The notes under the pieces are model-generated. The model worked only from the letters and a program-made list of their open reading frames with translations, made no database searches and had not been told where the DNA came from. Below, one piece after another: positions 52,101 to 64,000 of a stretch of 64,000 nucleotides of DNA (positions are counted from its first letter, which is position 1; every line of letters starts with the position of its first letter). Location: positions 1 through 64,000 of the forward strand of contig JAEUOZ010000051.1 of NCBI GenBank assembly GCA_016790225.1, in the 5' to 3' direction. The DNA comes from Rubrivivax sp. GTDB lineage: Bacteria > Pseudomonadota > Gammaproteobacteria > Burkholderiales > Burkholderiaceae. The translations under genes and the position numbers were made by a program.

Positions 52101-52232
52101 CGGCACAAAGACCTGTTTCGCTTTGAGCGAACTGCGGATTATGGCACCTCGTGACTTTCGACCGGCTTTCTAGGGGGTCGATGACATAATCCGCGCCGAT
52201 TCGACAGGGGCGGACGCCCCGAAAAGAGGCGC

Positions 52233-52799
52233 TTGGCTAGCGATCAGGAACTGTCGGACTTCCTCCGGGGTGTCGAAAAGCGTGCGTTCAAGCGCACCGC
52301 CTATGCCGTGAGGGACGACGACGCCGCGCTCGATATCGTCCAGGAAGCGATGATCAAGCTGGCCGAGCGCTACGCGGATCGGCCGGCCGAAGAGCTGCCG
52401 CTGGTCTTCCAGCGCATCCTGTCCAACGCCACGATGGACTGGTTCCGTCGCCAAAAGGTCCGAAATGCGGTCATCTCCAACCTATCCGATTTCGAATCGG
52501 CAGGCGATGATGGCGACTTCGACTTGCTGGAAAGCCTGGAGACTCTCGAGAATTCGCTGGGCAGCGAAGGCAGCGACGAGACCGTCTCCCGGGCACAGAT
52601 CCTGCAATTGATAGAGGTCGAAGTGGCCGCCCTGCCCGCGCGTCAACGGGAAGCCTTCCTGCTGCGTTACTGGGAAGAGTTCGATGTCGCCGAGACAGCT
52701 GAAGCCATGGGCTGCTCGGAGGGCAGCGTGAAGACACATTGCTCAAGAGCTGTGCATACTCTGGCCAAAGCACTCAAAGCCAAGGGAATTTCGTTGTGA
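52233..52799 (+). CDS. RNA polymerase sigma factor (sigma-70 family, ECF-like)
   Basis: This 188-residue factor has region 2 (DFLRGVEKRAFKRTAYAVRD, ALDIVQEAMIKLAERY) and region 4 (LPARQREAFLLRYWEEFDVAETAEAMGCS, SVKTHCSRAVHTLAKAL). The start is TTG 52233: the protein reads ASDQELSDFL directly after, and there is no ATG near. It begins a plus-strand operon with DUF3619 and DUF3106 genes; its stop overlaps the next start. No classical anti-sigma factor is present, though the DUF3619 membrane protein could be one (inference). Confidence 0.88.
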   Translation: MASDQELSDFLRGVEKRAFKRTAYAVRDDDAALDIVQEAMIKLAERYADRPAEELPLVFQRILSNATMDWFRRQKVRNAVISNLSDFESAGDDGDFDLLESLETLENSLGSEGSDETVSRAQILQLIEVEVAALPARQREAFLLRYWEEFDVAETAEAMGCSEGSVKTHCSRAVHTLAKALKAKGISL

Positions 52800-53230
52800 T
52801 CCGCGCCATGAAGCAGGCCCCGGCCGCCCACCGACAGCAAGCGCTGGAAGCGCGGTTCGGCTTGCGTGTGGCTGGCCTGCTCTCCGAGCGCCCCCTTGAG
52901 CACGACATCCAGGAACGCATGCGCGTGGTCCGTGAACTGGCCGTCTCCCGCGCCAGGCTCGCACGGCAGCCGGCGGCGGCGGCGTACGTCACCCGCGTGG
53001 GTTCGGGCGGTGCCGCGGTCCTCGGGGGAACGCCCTGGTGGCTGCGACTCGCCTCGCTGGCGCCGCTGATGGTGCTGGCGCTCGGTCTGGTGCTTGTGGA
53101 GCACCTGGACACCGAAGAGCGCATCCGCGCGGCAGCCGATATCGATGCGGTGCTTCTGGCCGATGAACTGCCGCCCCGCGCCTACACCGACCCGGGATTT
53201 GCGGAGTACCTCAGACAGGCCACTCCGTGA
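52796..53230 (+). CDS. DUF3619-like membrane protein
   Basis: The 144-residue protein has a soluble N-terminal half rich in Ala and Arg, one membrane helix (about 83-102, WWLRLASLAPLMVLALGLVLV), and a short acidic C-terminus (DIDAVLLADELPP). This matches the DUF3619 pattern. GTG 52796 overlaps the sigma-factor stop (GTGA), with AAGGGA 8 nt upstream; ATG 52808 is the alternative. It also overlaps the next gene as GTGA. A role as membrane-tethered regulator of the sigma factor is plausible but not shown. Confidence 0.78.
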   Translation: MIRAMKQAPAAHRQQALEARFGLRVAGLLSERPLEHDIQERMRVVRELAVSRARLARQPAAAAYVTRVGSGGAAVLGGTPWWLRLASLAPLMVLALGLVLVEHLDTEERIRAAADIDAVLLADELPPRAYTDPGFAEYLRQATP

Positions 53231-54087
53231 GGCGGGATCTTGCAAGGCCTGATCGCGCAACGCGTGTGATGCTGCGCTGGGCCCAAGGTCTGGTTGCCGT
53301 GCCCTTGGCTCTGGCAGCGGCGCTCGTGCTGGCCCAGACACCGCCCGCGGCAACGCCCGCGCGCAGCGTGCCTGCAGCTGCAGAGGCCCGCCCGACGTGG
53401 TCCAGCCTGACCCCCGCGCAGCAGCTGCAGCTGGGCCCCTTGAAGTCGGAGTGGTCCGGGATCGACGCTGCTCGCAAGCAGAAGTGGCTGGACCTCGCCG
53501 CCCGGATGCCCACCATGCCGGCAGCCGAACGCGAGCGGATCCAGCAAAGGATGACCGAGTGGGTTCGCCTGTCTCCGGCTGAACGGGGGCAGGCACGGCT
53601 GCAGTTCCAGGAGACGCGCCAGGTGCCGGCCACCATGCGCCAGGAGCAATGGGAAGCCTATCAGGCGCTGCCGGCGGACAAGCGCCAGGCGCTGGCCGCC
53701 AAGGCCAGCCAGCCACCGCCCAAGGCGCGAACCTCGGCTGGCACGGCGGTCGCCGGTGCGGCCACTCCCGCGCCTGCCTCAAAGGACCGCGCAGCCGCCG
53801 CCGACGCGGCACCCAGGGAAGCCAAGCGCAACATCGTGGCCGCCGGTCCGTCTGGCGCCACGCGGCAACCGATTGCGCCGACGGTGGTCCAGGCACGTCC
53901 GGGCGCCACCACGTCGCTGGTGACCACGGATCCAAGTCCTCCGGCGCATCACCAGCCCGGGCTTCCCAAGGTCAATGCGGGCGCGGGCTTTGTGGATCCG
54001 GCCACCTTGTTGCCCAAGCGTGGCCCGCAAGGCGCCGCTGCCGCGCAGCCGTCCCCTGCCGCCAGCGGCGCGGCCGAATCGCAATAG
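53227..54087 (+). CDS. DUF3106-like periplasmic protein
   Basis: The 286-residue protein has a signal peptide (about 15-37, hydrophobic LVAVPLALAAALVLA), then the DUF3106 helical domain (PTWSSLTPAQQLQLGPL, RQEQWEAYQALPADKRQALA), and a long Ala/Pro-rich tail. It starts at GTG 53227 overlapping the previous stop. Function is unknown. Its repeats of W-x-x-L/M..P resemble heavy-metal-sensor-like folds only loosely; I do not assign one. Confidence 0.8.
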   Translation: MRRDLARPDRATRVMLRWAQGLVAVPLALAAALVLAQTPPAATPARSVPAAAEARPTWSSLTPAQQLQLGPLKSEWSGIDAARKQKWLDLAARMPTMPAAERERIQQRMTEWVRLSPAERGQARLQFQETRQVPATMRQEQWEAYQALPADKRQALAAKASQPPPKARTSAGTAVAGAATPAPASKDRAAAADAAPREAKRNIVAAGPSGATRQPIAPTVVQARPGATTSLVTTDPSPPAHHQPGLPKVNAGAGFVDPATLLPKRGPQGAAAAQPSPAASGAAESQ

Positions 54088-54145
54088 CGCCGTTCGGGCT
54101 GCGCCGCAGGGCATTGCAGCTCGAACAGCCCGCGCTGATCTGCTC

Positions 54146-54682
54146 ATGTCGGCATCACCTCCACCCACTCGAAACTTCGCGGCGCCGCCGTTGCGTCGAC
54201 GCCTGGCCGCCATGCTCTACGAGGGCGTGCTGCTGTTCGGCATCATCATGCTCGCCGGGCTTCTCTATGCGGGCCTGTTTGAGCAGCGCCACGCCTTGCG
54301 GGGCCAGATGGGGCTGCAGGTCTTTCTGGTCTTCGTGCTCGGTGCCTACTTCGTCGGCTTCTGGGTTCGTGGCGGGCAGACGCTGGCGATGAAGACCTGG
54401 CACATCCGCCTGATCGCCGCCGATGGCCAGCCGCTCGGCGCGGGCCGCGCCGCCTGGCGATACCTGTTGTGCTGGCTGTGGTTCCTGCCAGCACTGGGCA
54501 TCGCGCACCTGGCGGGCCTGAACGGCGCCTGGGAGATCTTCGGGCTCGCGGTCGCCGGTGTGGCCGCCTATGCAAGCCTGATCTGGCTGCATCCGACGCG
54601 CCAGTTCTGGCACGACATCGCCAGCGGCACCCGCCTGATCGATACTAGGGCGCAAGCCAGCGCGGCTGCAGCCAAGGGCTGA
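54146..54682 (+). CDS. RDD family membrane protein
   Basis: The 178-residue protein has about four membrane helices and the RDD signature: PPLRRRLAAMLYEGVLLF at the N-terminus and a Lys/Trp-containing loop GQTLAMKTWHIRLIAADGQ. The function of RDD proteins is largely unknown. It lies 58 nt after the DUF3106 gene and 34 nt before the LOG-family gene on the same strand. Confidence 0.85.
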   Translation: MSASPPPTRNFAAPPLRRRLAAMLYEGVLLFGIIMLAGLLYAGLFEQRHALRGQMGLQVFLVFVLGAYFVGFWVRGGQTLAMKTWHIRLIAADGQPLGAGRAAWRYLLCWLWFLPALGIAHLAGLNGAWEIFGLAVAGVAAYASLIWLHPTRQFWHDIASGTRLIDTRAQASAAAAKG

Positions 54683-54716
54683 GCGCTGCCTGGCCGCTTG
54701 GGCACAATCGGCCCGC

Positions 54717-55319
54717 ATGACGCTCGCATCAACAAGCCCGGCTTTCAGCCTCTGTGTCTACTGCGGCTCTCGGTTCGGATCGAGGCCGGCTTACCAGGCC
54801 GCCGCACGCGCCGTGGGCACGTTCATCGGCCAGCAGGGCTGGCAACTTGTCTACGGTGGCGGCAACGTGGGCCTGATGGGCGTGGTGGCCGATGCCACGC
54901 TGGCGGCCGGTGGGCGTGCGATCGGGGTGATTCCGCGCTCGCTCATGGAGCGTGAGGTCGGTCATCAAGCGCTCCATGAGCAGCACGTCGTCGAGACCAT
55001 GCATCAGCGCAAGCAGATGATGGCCGAGCGAGCGCAGGCCTTTGTGGCGCTGCCGGGCGGCATCGGCACGCTGGAAGAACTCTACGAGGTCTGGACCTGG
55101 CGGCAGCTGGGCTACCACCGCAGGCCCATCGGCCTTCTGAACGTGGATGGCTACTACGACGAGTTGCTCGCCTTCATGCGGCGCAGCGTCGAAGACGGCT
55201 TCCTGGGGCCGGAACAGATGGCGCTGGTGCAGGTGGCAGACGATCCCGCCACCCTGCTTTCCGATCTGTACCGCCGATCACAAGCCGCTGAAGAAGGCCA
55301 TCAGCTCGACCGCATCTGA
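54717..55319 (+). CDS. LOG family protein (cytokinin riboside 5'-monophosphate phosphoribohydrolase-like)
   Basis: The 200-residue protein has the Rossmann N-terminus VYCGSRFGSRPAYQAAA and the family motif PGGIGTLEELYEVWTW. LOG proteins cleave N6-modified or plain AMP to ribose 5-phosphate and base. Length is standard. It is the last gene of the sigma-factor block, which then meets glnB in convergent orientation. Confidence 0.9.
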   Translation: MTLASTSPAFSLCVYCGSRFGSRPAYQAAARAVGTFIGQQGWQLVYGGGNVGLMGVVADATLAAGGRAIGVIPRSLMEREVGHQALHEQHVVETMHQRKQMMAERAQAFVALPGGIGTLEELYEVWTWRQLGYHRRPIGLLNVDGYYDELLAFMRRSVEDGFLGPEQMALVQVADDPATLLSDLYRRSQAAEEGHQLDRI

Positions 55320-55437
55320 ACCGCCAGCCACCAGCCGCCAGCCGGCAACACAAGGCCGGCCTGGCTTCGCTGGGCTTCGCTGGCCTGGCCACGGCGGCAC
55401 CGCAGCCGCGCTGCTCAAGGATGCTTCAGCTCAGGCC

Positions 55438-57497
<2,060 letters not shown>

Positions 57498-57527
57498 GAC
57501 AGGGCCACGACGGGACATGAAGAGGAC

Positions 57528-58721
57528 ATGACGGGGGAAGTCTATGCCACGCGCCTCGTCGACAGCCTCGAGCGGGTTGATGCCGCAGACTGGGACGCCC
57601 TGCTCGAGCGGCAGCCCGCGCCGACGCCCTTCTTGCGGCACGCCTACCTGCGAGCCTTGCAGGACACCGGATGTGCAGCGGCGCCCACCGGCTGGCAGCC
57701 GCAGTACCTGCTGCTGGAAGATGCTCACGGGCTGGCCGCGGCCACGCCGCTCTACCTGAAGAGCCACTCCTACGGCGAGTACGTCTTTGACTGGGCCTGG
57801 GCCGATGCCTACCGCCGCCACGGGCTGTCGTACTACCCGAAGCTCCTGTGCGCGGTCCCGTTCACTCCGGTACCGGGTACGCGGCTGATGGCGCGCGATG
57901 CCGCGGCCCGGCGGGCGCTGGCGCTGCATGTCCGGCAGCTGGCGCAGGCCAACCAGCTCTCGTCAGCCCATGTGCTGCTGATGGACGAGACGGACCGTGA
58001 GGCCCTGCAGGCCGCGGGCTGGATGATCCGGCACGGCGTGCAGTTTCACTGGTCCCAGGACGAAGGCGCACCGATGCTCGACTTCGATGGCCTGCTGAGC
58101 CGCCTGCAGCGGCACAAGCGAAAGAACATCGTCCAGGAGCGCCGCAAGGTGGCCGAGGCCGGCATCCGCTTCGAGTGCCGCGCCGGCGAGCAGATCGATG
58201 ACGCGGCCTGGAGCTACTTTCACGAGTGCTACGCCGCCACGTATGCGGCGCACGGGTCAAGCCCCTACCTGAGCCGCGAGTTCTTCGCGCAGATGCAGCG
58301 CGAAATGCCCGAGCACTGGGTCATGTTCATCGCCACGCAGGGCGGTGAACGCGTCGCCGCGTCACTGATCGGCGTGGATCGCAGCCTGCGCGTGGCCTAC
58401 GGCCGCTACTGGGGCTGCACGCGGCACATCCCGCTGCTGCACTTCGAGGCCTGCTACTACCAGCCGCTGCAGTGGTGCATGGCCAACGGGATGCTGCGGT
58501 TCGAAGGCGGTGCCCAGGGTGAGCACAAGATGGCGCGCGGGCTGCTGCCCACGCCGACCGCTTCAGCTCACTGGATCCGCGACGAACGCTTTGCGGGCGC
58601 TGTCGAGGCCTTCCTGGCGCGCGAAGGTACCGGCGTCGAGAACTACCTGGACGAACTGCGCGAGCGAACGCCCTTCAAGCCGGGCGATGCTTGGCCTGCC
58701 AGTTCTTCATCCCGAGGGTGA
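57528..58721 (+). CDS. FemAB-like peptidoglycan-related acyltransferase (GNAT fold, DUF482)
   Basis: This 397-residue protein matches the peptidogalycan biosynthesis/recognition family PF04339: [66 protein letters not shown] and [18 protein letters not shown] 57528 fits best. It likely transfers an acyl group, but the substrate is unknown. It is divergent from nadE and convergent with ppa, which it overlaps by 47 bp at the 3' ends. Confidence 0.85.
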   Translation: MTGEVYATRLVDSLERVDAADWDALLERQPAPTPFLRHAYLRALQDTGCAAAPTGWQPQYLLLEDAHGLAAATPLYLKSHSYGEYVFDWAWADAYRRHGLSYYPKLLCAVPFTPVPGTRLMARDAAARRALALHVRQLAQANQLSSAHVLLMDETDREALQAAGWMIRHGVQFHWSQDEGAPMLDFDGLLSRLQRHKRKNIVQERRKVAEAGIRFECRAGEQIDDAAWSYFHECYAATYAAHGSSPYLSREFFAQMQREMPEHWVMFIATQGGERVAASLIGVDRSLRVAYGRYWGCTRHIPLLHFEACYYQPLQWCMANGMLRFEGGAQGEHKMARGLLPTPTASAHWIRDERFAGAVEAFLAREGTGVENYLDELRERTPFKPGDAWPASSSSRG

Positions 58722-59217
58722 CTTCGTCCTTGGCGCTCTCGGGGCCTTCCCAGCCCAGCACCTTGACCCACTTGCCCACTTCGAGATCCTTGTAGTGCTC
58801 GAAGAAGTGCTGGATGGTCTTCAGCCGCAAGGGGTTGAGGTCTTCGGGCTTCTTCCACTGTGAGTAGATCGACAGGATCTTGTCGATCGGCACGGCCAGC
58901 AGCTTGTTGTCGCCGCCGGCTTCGTCGTTCATCTTCAGCACGCCCAAGGGCCTGCAGGTGACCACAACGCCCGGGATCAGCGGCACGGGCGTGATCACCA
59001 GCACGTCCACGGGATCGCCGTCATCGGCCAGCGTCTGGGGGATGTAGCCGTAGTTGCACGGATAGTGCATGGACGTGGCCATGAAGCGGTCCACGAACAG
59101 GGCCCCGCTGTCCTCATCGACCTCGTACTTGATCGGGTCCGCGTTCATCGGGATCTCGATGATGACGTTGAACGCGTCGGGGGCCGAGGTGCCGGGGGTG
59201 ACGTTGTGGAGGCTCAT
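58675..59217 (-). CDS. ppa: Inorganic pyrophosphatase
   Basis: This soluble family I enzyme hydrolyses pyrophosphate. The 180-residue protein has [40 protein letters not shown] and the active-site Asp cluster expected of the family. Its stop codon lies inside the convergent acyltransferase gene. It is divergent from a membrane pyrophosphatase, giving two PPi-consuming enzymes side by side. Confidence 0.96.
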   Translation of the reverse strand: MSLHNVTPGTSAPDAFNVIIEIPMNADPIKYEVDEDSGALFVDRFMATSMHYPCNYGYIPQTLADDGDPVDVLVITPVPLIPGVVVTCRPLGVLKMNDEAGGDNKLLAVPIDKILSIYSQWKKPEDLNPLRLKTIQHFFEHYKDLEVGKWVKVLGWEGPESAKDEVTLGMKNWQAKHRPA

Positions 59218-59400
59218 GCGGGTTTGCCAGGATGCAGTGCAAAGTGCCTGGATTCTAGGTGGCGCCCTTGCGGGGGTCTGACGCTTGCAGCACAGATTCA
59301 GGGCCACCACGCGCTGGGAAACACCGAAGCCGGCCCCCCTGGAGCATCCCGTAACATCCGTGAGCAATCGCACACCTCACCGAGGAAGGAGACCCGTTTC

Positions 59401-61860
<2,460 letters not shown>

Positions 61861-61900
61861 GCCGAGTTCTTCTGCTGCCGCGCACGTCGCGGCGCACTCC

Positions 61901-61924
61901 AAGGGGCCTCGAAGGCCCCTTTTT
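61901..61924 (+). terminator. Rho-independent terminator after hppA
   Basis: A 9-bp stem AAGGGGCCT/AGGCCCCTT with a 3-nt loop (CGA) is followed by three more T. It lies about 40 nt past the hppA stop. Confidence 0.9.
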
Positions 61925-62127
61925 CATGGCCAGAACGCCTGATTTCCTTCGATCGGGTTGATGTAGGTGGGGGTAGAGCGCATCAGCCCTTGATCGTGGG
62001 GTTCCCCCTTGAGTCGACCCCGGGGAAGCTGTCGGTCCATCGATAACATGATTTTCATGAGACCCCCCATCAGGAGGTCTCCCTGCCTGGCGAGTGATCG
62101 CAAGGCACAGCACTCCGAGCAAGGGCA

Positions 62128-62571
62128 ATGATCATGCAGTGGACCTCGTCGACCTCCCGGCTGCCTTCAGCGGAAAGGCGCCTGTCGTTCTTTTCACGCG
62201 CGCGCAGCCTGGGCGATCCCATGCATGAGCGCGTGGAAGCCTTCCTCGGCGCCAACGTCAAGGTGCGCGGCGATGTCAGCTTCAGCGGCGGACTTCGAGT
62301 CGATGGCCACGTCACCGGCGATGTCGTGGTGAGCGGCGTGGATGCCGGCACGCTGACGATCGGTGACGGCGGGCAGGTGGACGGCAACGTCCGCGTATCG
62401 CACCTGGTCGTGTACGGCCGCATCAATGGCAACGTGCACGCCACGGGCCTTGTGGATGTCCGCTCGAATGCCCTGATCGAGGGAGACCTTCACTACGGCT
62501 CGATCGAGATGGCCGCAGGCGCCGTCATTCGCGGCCGGCTGATCCGCCACAAGGGCAACAGCACGTTCTGA
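62128..62571 (+). CDS. Bactofilin family cytoskeletal protein
   Basis: The 147-residue protein has the bactofilin beta-helix (about 40-130): FLGANVKVRGDVSFSGGLRVD, GTLTIGDGGQVDGNVRV, GRINGNVHATGLVDV. Bactofilins polymerise without nucleotide and often scaffold cell-wall enzymes or polarity proteins. The N-terminus (about 1-35) is Ser/Arg-rich. ATG 62128 is used; ATG 62134 is the next candidate. The next two genes on the same strand may be coexpressed. Confidence 0.9.
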   Translation: MIMQWTSSTSRLPSAERRLSFFSRARSLGDPMHERVEAFLGANVKVRGDVSFSGGLRVDGHVTGDVVVSGVDAGTLTIGDGGQVDGNVRVSHLVVYGRINGNVHATGLVDVRSNALIEGDLHYGSIEMAAGAVIRGRLIRHKGNSTF

Positions 62572-62647
62572 CACCCGGCCTTGGCTTCGCGCAGCTTGCT
62601 GCCGATATGCCTCTTTCGCCCGTCTCCGCGTCCCCTTCCTGCCAGGC

Positions 62648-63316
62648 ATGAATCCAGCCCACGAAACCATCGCTGCCCCTTTGCCCGACGCTGCGTTTGC
62701 CTACGCGCCTGGCGGTTCGCTGATGGCCACCACGGCCTGCGATGCCCATGATGCCTGGCGGCATCTGAGCAGCACCGTCCTGCGTGATCCACTGGACCTT
62801 GAAGCCCACGCGCGCCGGGTGCTGCTTGCCTGCGAAGATGGCCCCTCGGGCCGCGCATTCACGGCGCTCGTGGATCTGTATCTGGCGCTGGGATCCCGCG
62901 GCTCGGCGCTTCGCCAACGCCTGCTGGATCACGCCCGTCCTTGCCTCTCGCCAGAGGATGCGGCCTTCTTCGAGCAATCGTTCTCGGCTGGAGCGCTGCC
63001 ATCGGCCTCTCTGCCCATCGGAACGCAGTCCTTGCTGGACCCCGGGCTGATGGGCTCGCCGGTCATGATTGCGCACACGCGGCAGGCGGTCGCCGAGCAG
63101 ACCGCGGCGCAGCGTGCGGCCGAACTGGTGGATCAAGGCGATCTGGCCGCCGCGCGACAACTGCTGGAAGAGGCCGTCATGCAAGACCCCGACGACCTGG
63201 CCGCGGCCACCGAACTGATCGGCATCTATCGCTACAGCCGGGACGCGCAAGCCGAGCAAGCCATGAGAGACCGCATCACCTCGCGCTTCGGCAGGACTCC
63301 CGCACCATGGGCCTGA
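62648..63316 (+). CDS. TPR-like protein of unknown function
   Basis: The 222-residue protein has no signal peptide. The C-terminal 70 residues (AAELVDQGDLAAARQLLEEA, QDPDDLAAATELIGIYRYSR) look like one or two TPR-type helical repeats, and the ending resembles the FimV C-terminal fold. The N-terminal part is helical but unrecognised. It overlaps the next gene by 10 bases. Confidence 0.75.
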   Translation: MNPAHETIAAPLPDAAFAYAPGGSLMATTACDAHDAWRHLSSTVLRDPLDLEAHARRVLLACEDGPSGRAFTALVDLYLALGSRGSALRQRLLDHARPCLSPEDAAFFEQSFSAGALPSASLPIGTQSLLDPGLMGSPVMIAHTRQAVAEQTAAQRAAELVDQGDLAAARQLLEEAVMQDPDDLAAATELIGIYRYSRDAQAEQAMRDRITSRFGRTPAPWA

Positions 63317-64000
63317 TCCTCGGAAACCAACTTCTGGCCTCCCACGTGACCCAGCCCTCCTCAGACAACGGCCTCAGGCGCTCGCCGATCAAGGTGGCGA
63401 TGCTCTCCCTGCCGCCGCGCACCCACTCGCTGCTGGAGTTCTTCTTTGCCAACGCCGGCCGCGGCAGCTTCGTGGCGAGCATGGAAGCGCAGGCCGAGAC
63501 GGCGATCTTCGATCTGGACACGCAAGCCTCTCGCGAACACTGGGAGCTGTTTCACGCGCGCAGCGGGAAGCTGGGCATCGCGCTGGCGGTCAAGCAGCAG
63601 GACGTGCGCGGCGCGATCTGGGTCCAGAAACCCGTTACACCGGCCGCCTTGCTCGCCGCCGCAGCCGCCCTGCGCTCTGCTTCGGTCGAAGGGACTCCCG
63701 AAACGCCCCCGCCCACACCGCACCCGCTGAGCGCTGACGGCCCCGCTGCGGTCGCACCAGACCAACAGCCTGAAGAGCCGAGCGCATTGCCGCAGAGGGC
63801 CGAGCGCGCCAGTGAAGAACCCGCGCGCAACGAGGAAACGCCACCTGCCGTGACCGAACCGCCGGCTCAGGCCCTGCCCGCGCTGCCGGACGAGGAAGCT
63901 GGCGGCCTTGCGCAGGCCGCGGCTCAGGCTGTCGACACGCCCGAAGCCATGCCGGGCCCCGCGGCGCCCCCGCCGCCCTCACCGCCCTCACCGCCCTCAC
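63307..64000 (+). CDS. Partial gene: receiver-like domain with Pro-rich tail, cut by the window edge
   Basis: An open frame from ATG 63307 has no stop before the edge (231 codons seen). The first 120 residues read as a degenerate receiver-like fold: IKVAMLSLPPRTHSLLEFFFA, TAIFDLDTQ and a Lys in IWVQKPVTPAALLAAA in the place of the conserved Lys. A Pro/Ala/Glu-rich segment follows and ends in P-P-S repeats. It overlaps the stop of the TPR-like gene (ATGGGCCTGA). The full protein is longer; the role is unknown. Confidence 0.7.
   Translation, partial: MGLILGNQLLASHVTQPSSDNGLRRSPIKVAMLSLPPRTHSLLEFFFANAGRGSFVASMEAQAETAIFDLDTQASREHWELFHARSGKLGIALAVKQQDVRGAIWVQKPVTPAALLAAAAALRSASVEGTPETPPPTPHPLSADGPAAVAPDQQPEEPSALPQRAERASEEPARNEETPPAVTEPPAQALPALPDEEAGGLAQAAAQAVDTPEAMPGPAAPPPPSPPSPPS

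Overview
The window is chromosomal DNA of a high-GC betaproteobacterium, most likely Burkholderiales. This rests on recognisable gene content and order rather than any database search: dapA-bamC, tig-clpP-clpX-lon, ilvB-ilvH-ilvC-pssA-leuA, hpnCDE, and a sigma factor/DUF3619/DUF3106/RDD cluster. Coding density is very high, frequent ATGA or GTGA overlaps link genes, and no stretch longer than 300 bases lacks a gene. There is no rRNA, CRISPR array, prophage or insertion sequence. Three tRNA genes (Gly-GCC, Cys-GCA, Leu-UAG) lie on the minus strand.

Layout. 1-4.8 kb: a minus-strand operon for a 2-oxoacid oxidoreductase of the Kor type with a fused FAD/NAD(P)H/Fe-S electron-transfer protein. 5-8.2 kb: an unrecognised HhH protein and a chemoreceptor. 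8.4-15.8 kb: topoisomerase IV subunits parC and parE, separated by gspB/gspA-like genes and an orphan lipoprotein. 15.9-17.1 kb: dadA. 17.2-24.7 kb: an accessory island (below). 24.8-29.1 kb: an MFS transporter, a small membrane protein, a methyltransferase, dapA and bamC. 29.4-35.7 kb: tRNAs and the proteostasis block lon, clpX, clpP, tig. 35.8-40.2 kb: an RND efflux pump behind a TetR-type palindrome. 40.4-43.4 kb: hpnC, hpnD, hpnE for squalene from farnesyl diphosphate. 43.6-45.6 kb: an IclR regulator and a PBP7-type endopeptidase. 45.7-52 kb: branched-chain amino-acid synthesis plus pssA; leuA has a leader peptide and attenuator. 52.2-55.3 kb: the sigma-factor operon and a LOG-family hydrolase. 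55.4-64 kb: glnB, nadE, a FemAB-like acyltransferase, soluble and membrane pyrophosphatases, a bactofilin, a TPR-like protein and a gene cut by the right edge.

The most interesting region is the minus-strand operon 24654->17722. Its order is TIR-domain effector, MoxR-type AAA+ ATPase, a 1055-residue protein ending in a formylglycine-generating-enzyme-like (C-type lectin fold) domain, an HRDC-like protein, and a second protein with the same fold. The 3' ends of the two fold genes align without gaps for 150 nt. By my hand count 24 of 26 differences fall at first or second codon positions, mostly in NNC codons. That is the footprint of adenine mutagenesis of AAC codons by a diversity-generating retroelement (DGR). 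HRDC proteins are known DGR accessories, and TIR/MoxR genes with diversified FGE-like proteins match the NTP-dependent conflict systems described by the Aravind group. No reverse transcriptase or template repeat is in the window, so diversification would have to act from elsewhere or is extinct. Two places in the operon look frameshifted, and a truncated VapC-like toxin lies just downstream.

Genes work together in several blocks: TIR/MoxR/FGE-like proteins (defence or recognition), Tig-ClpPX-Lon (protein quality control), HpnCDE (hopanoid precursors), and IlvBHC-LeuA (Val/Ile/Leu synthesis with attenuation of leuA).
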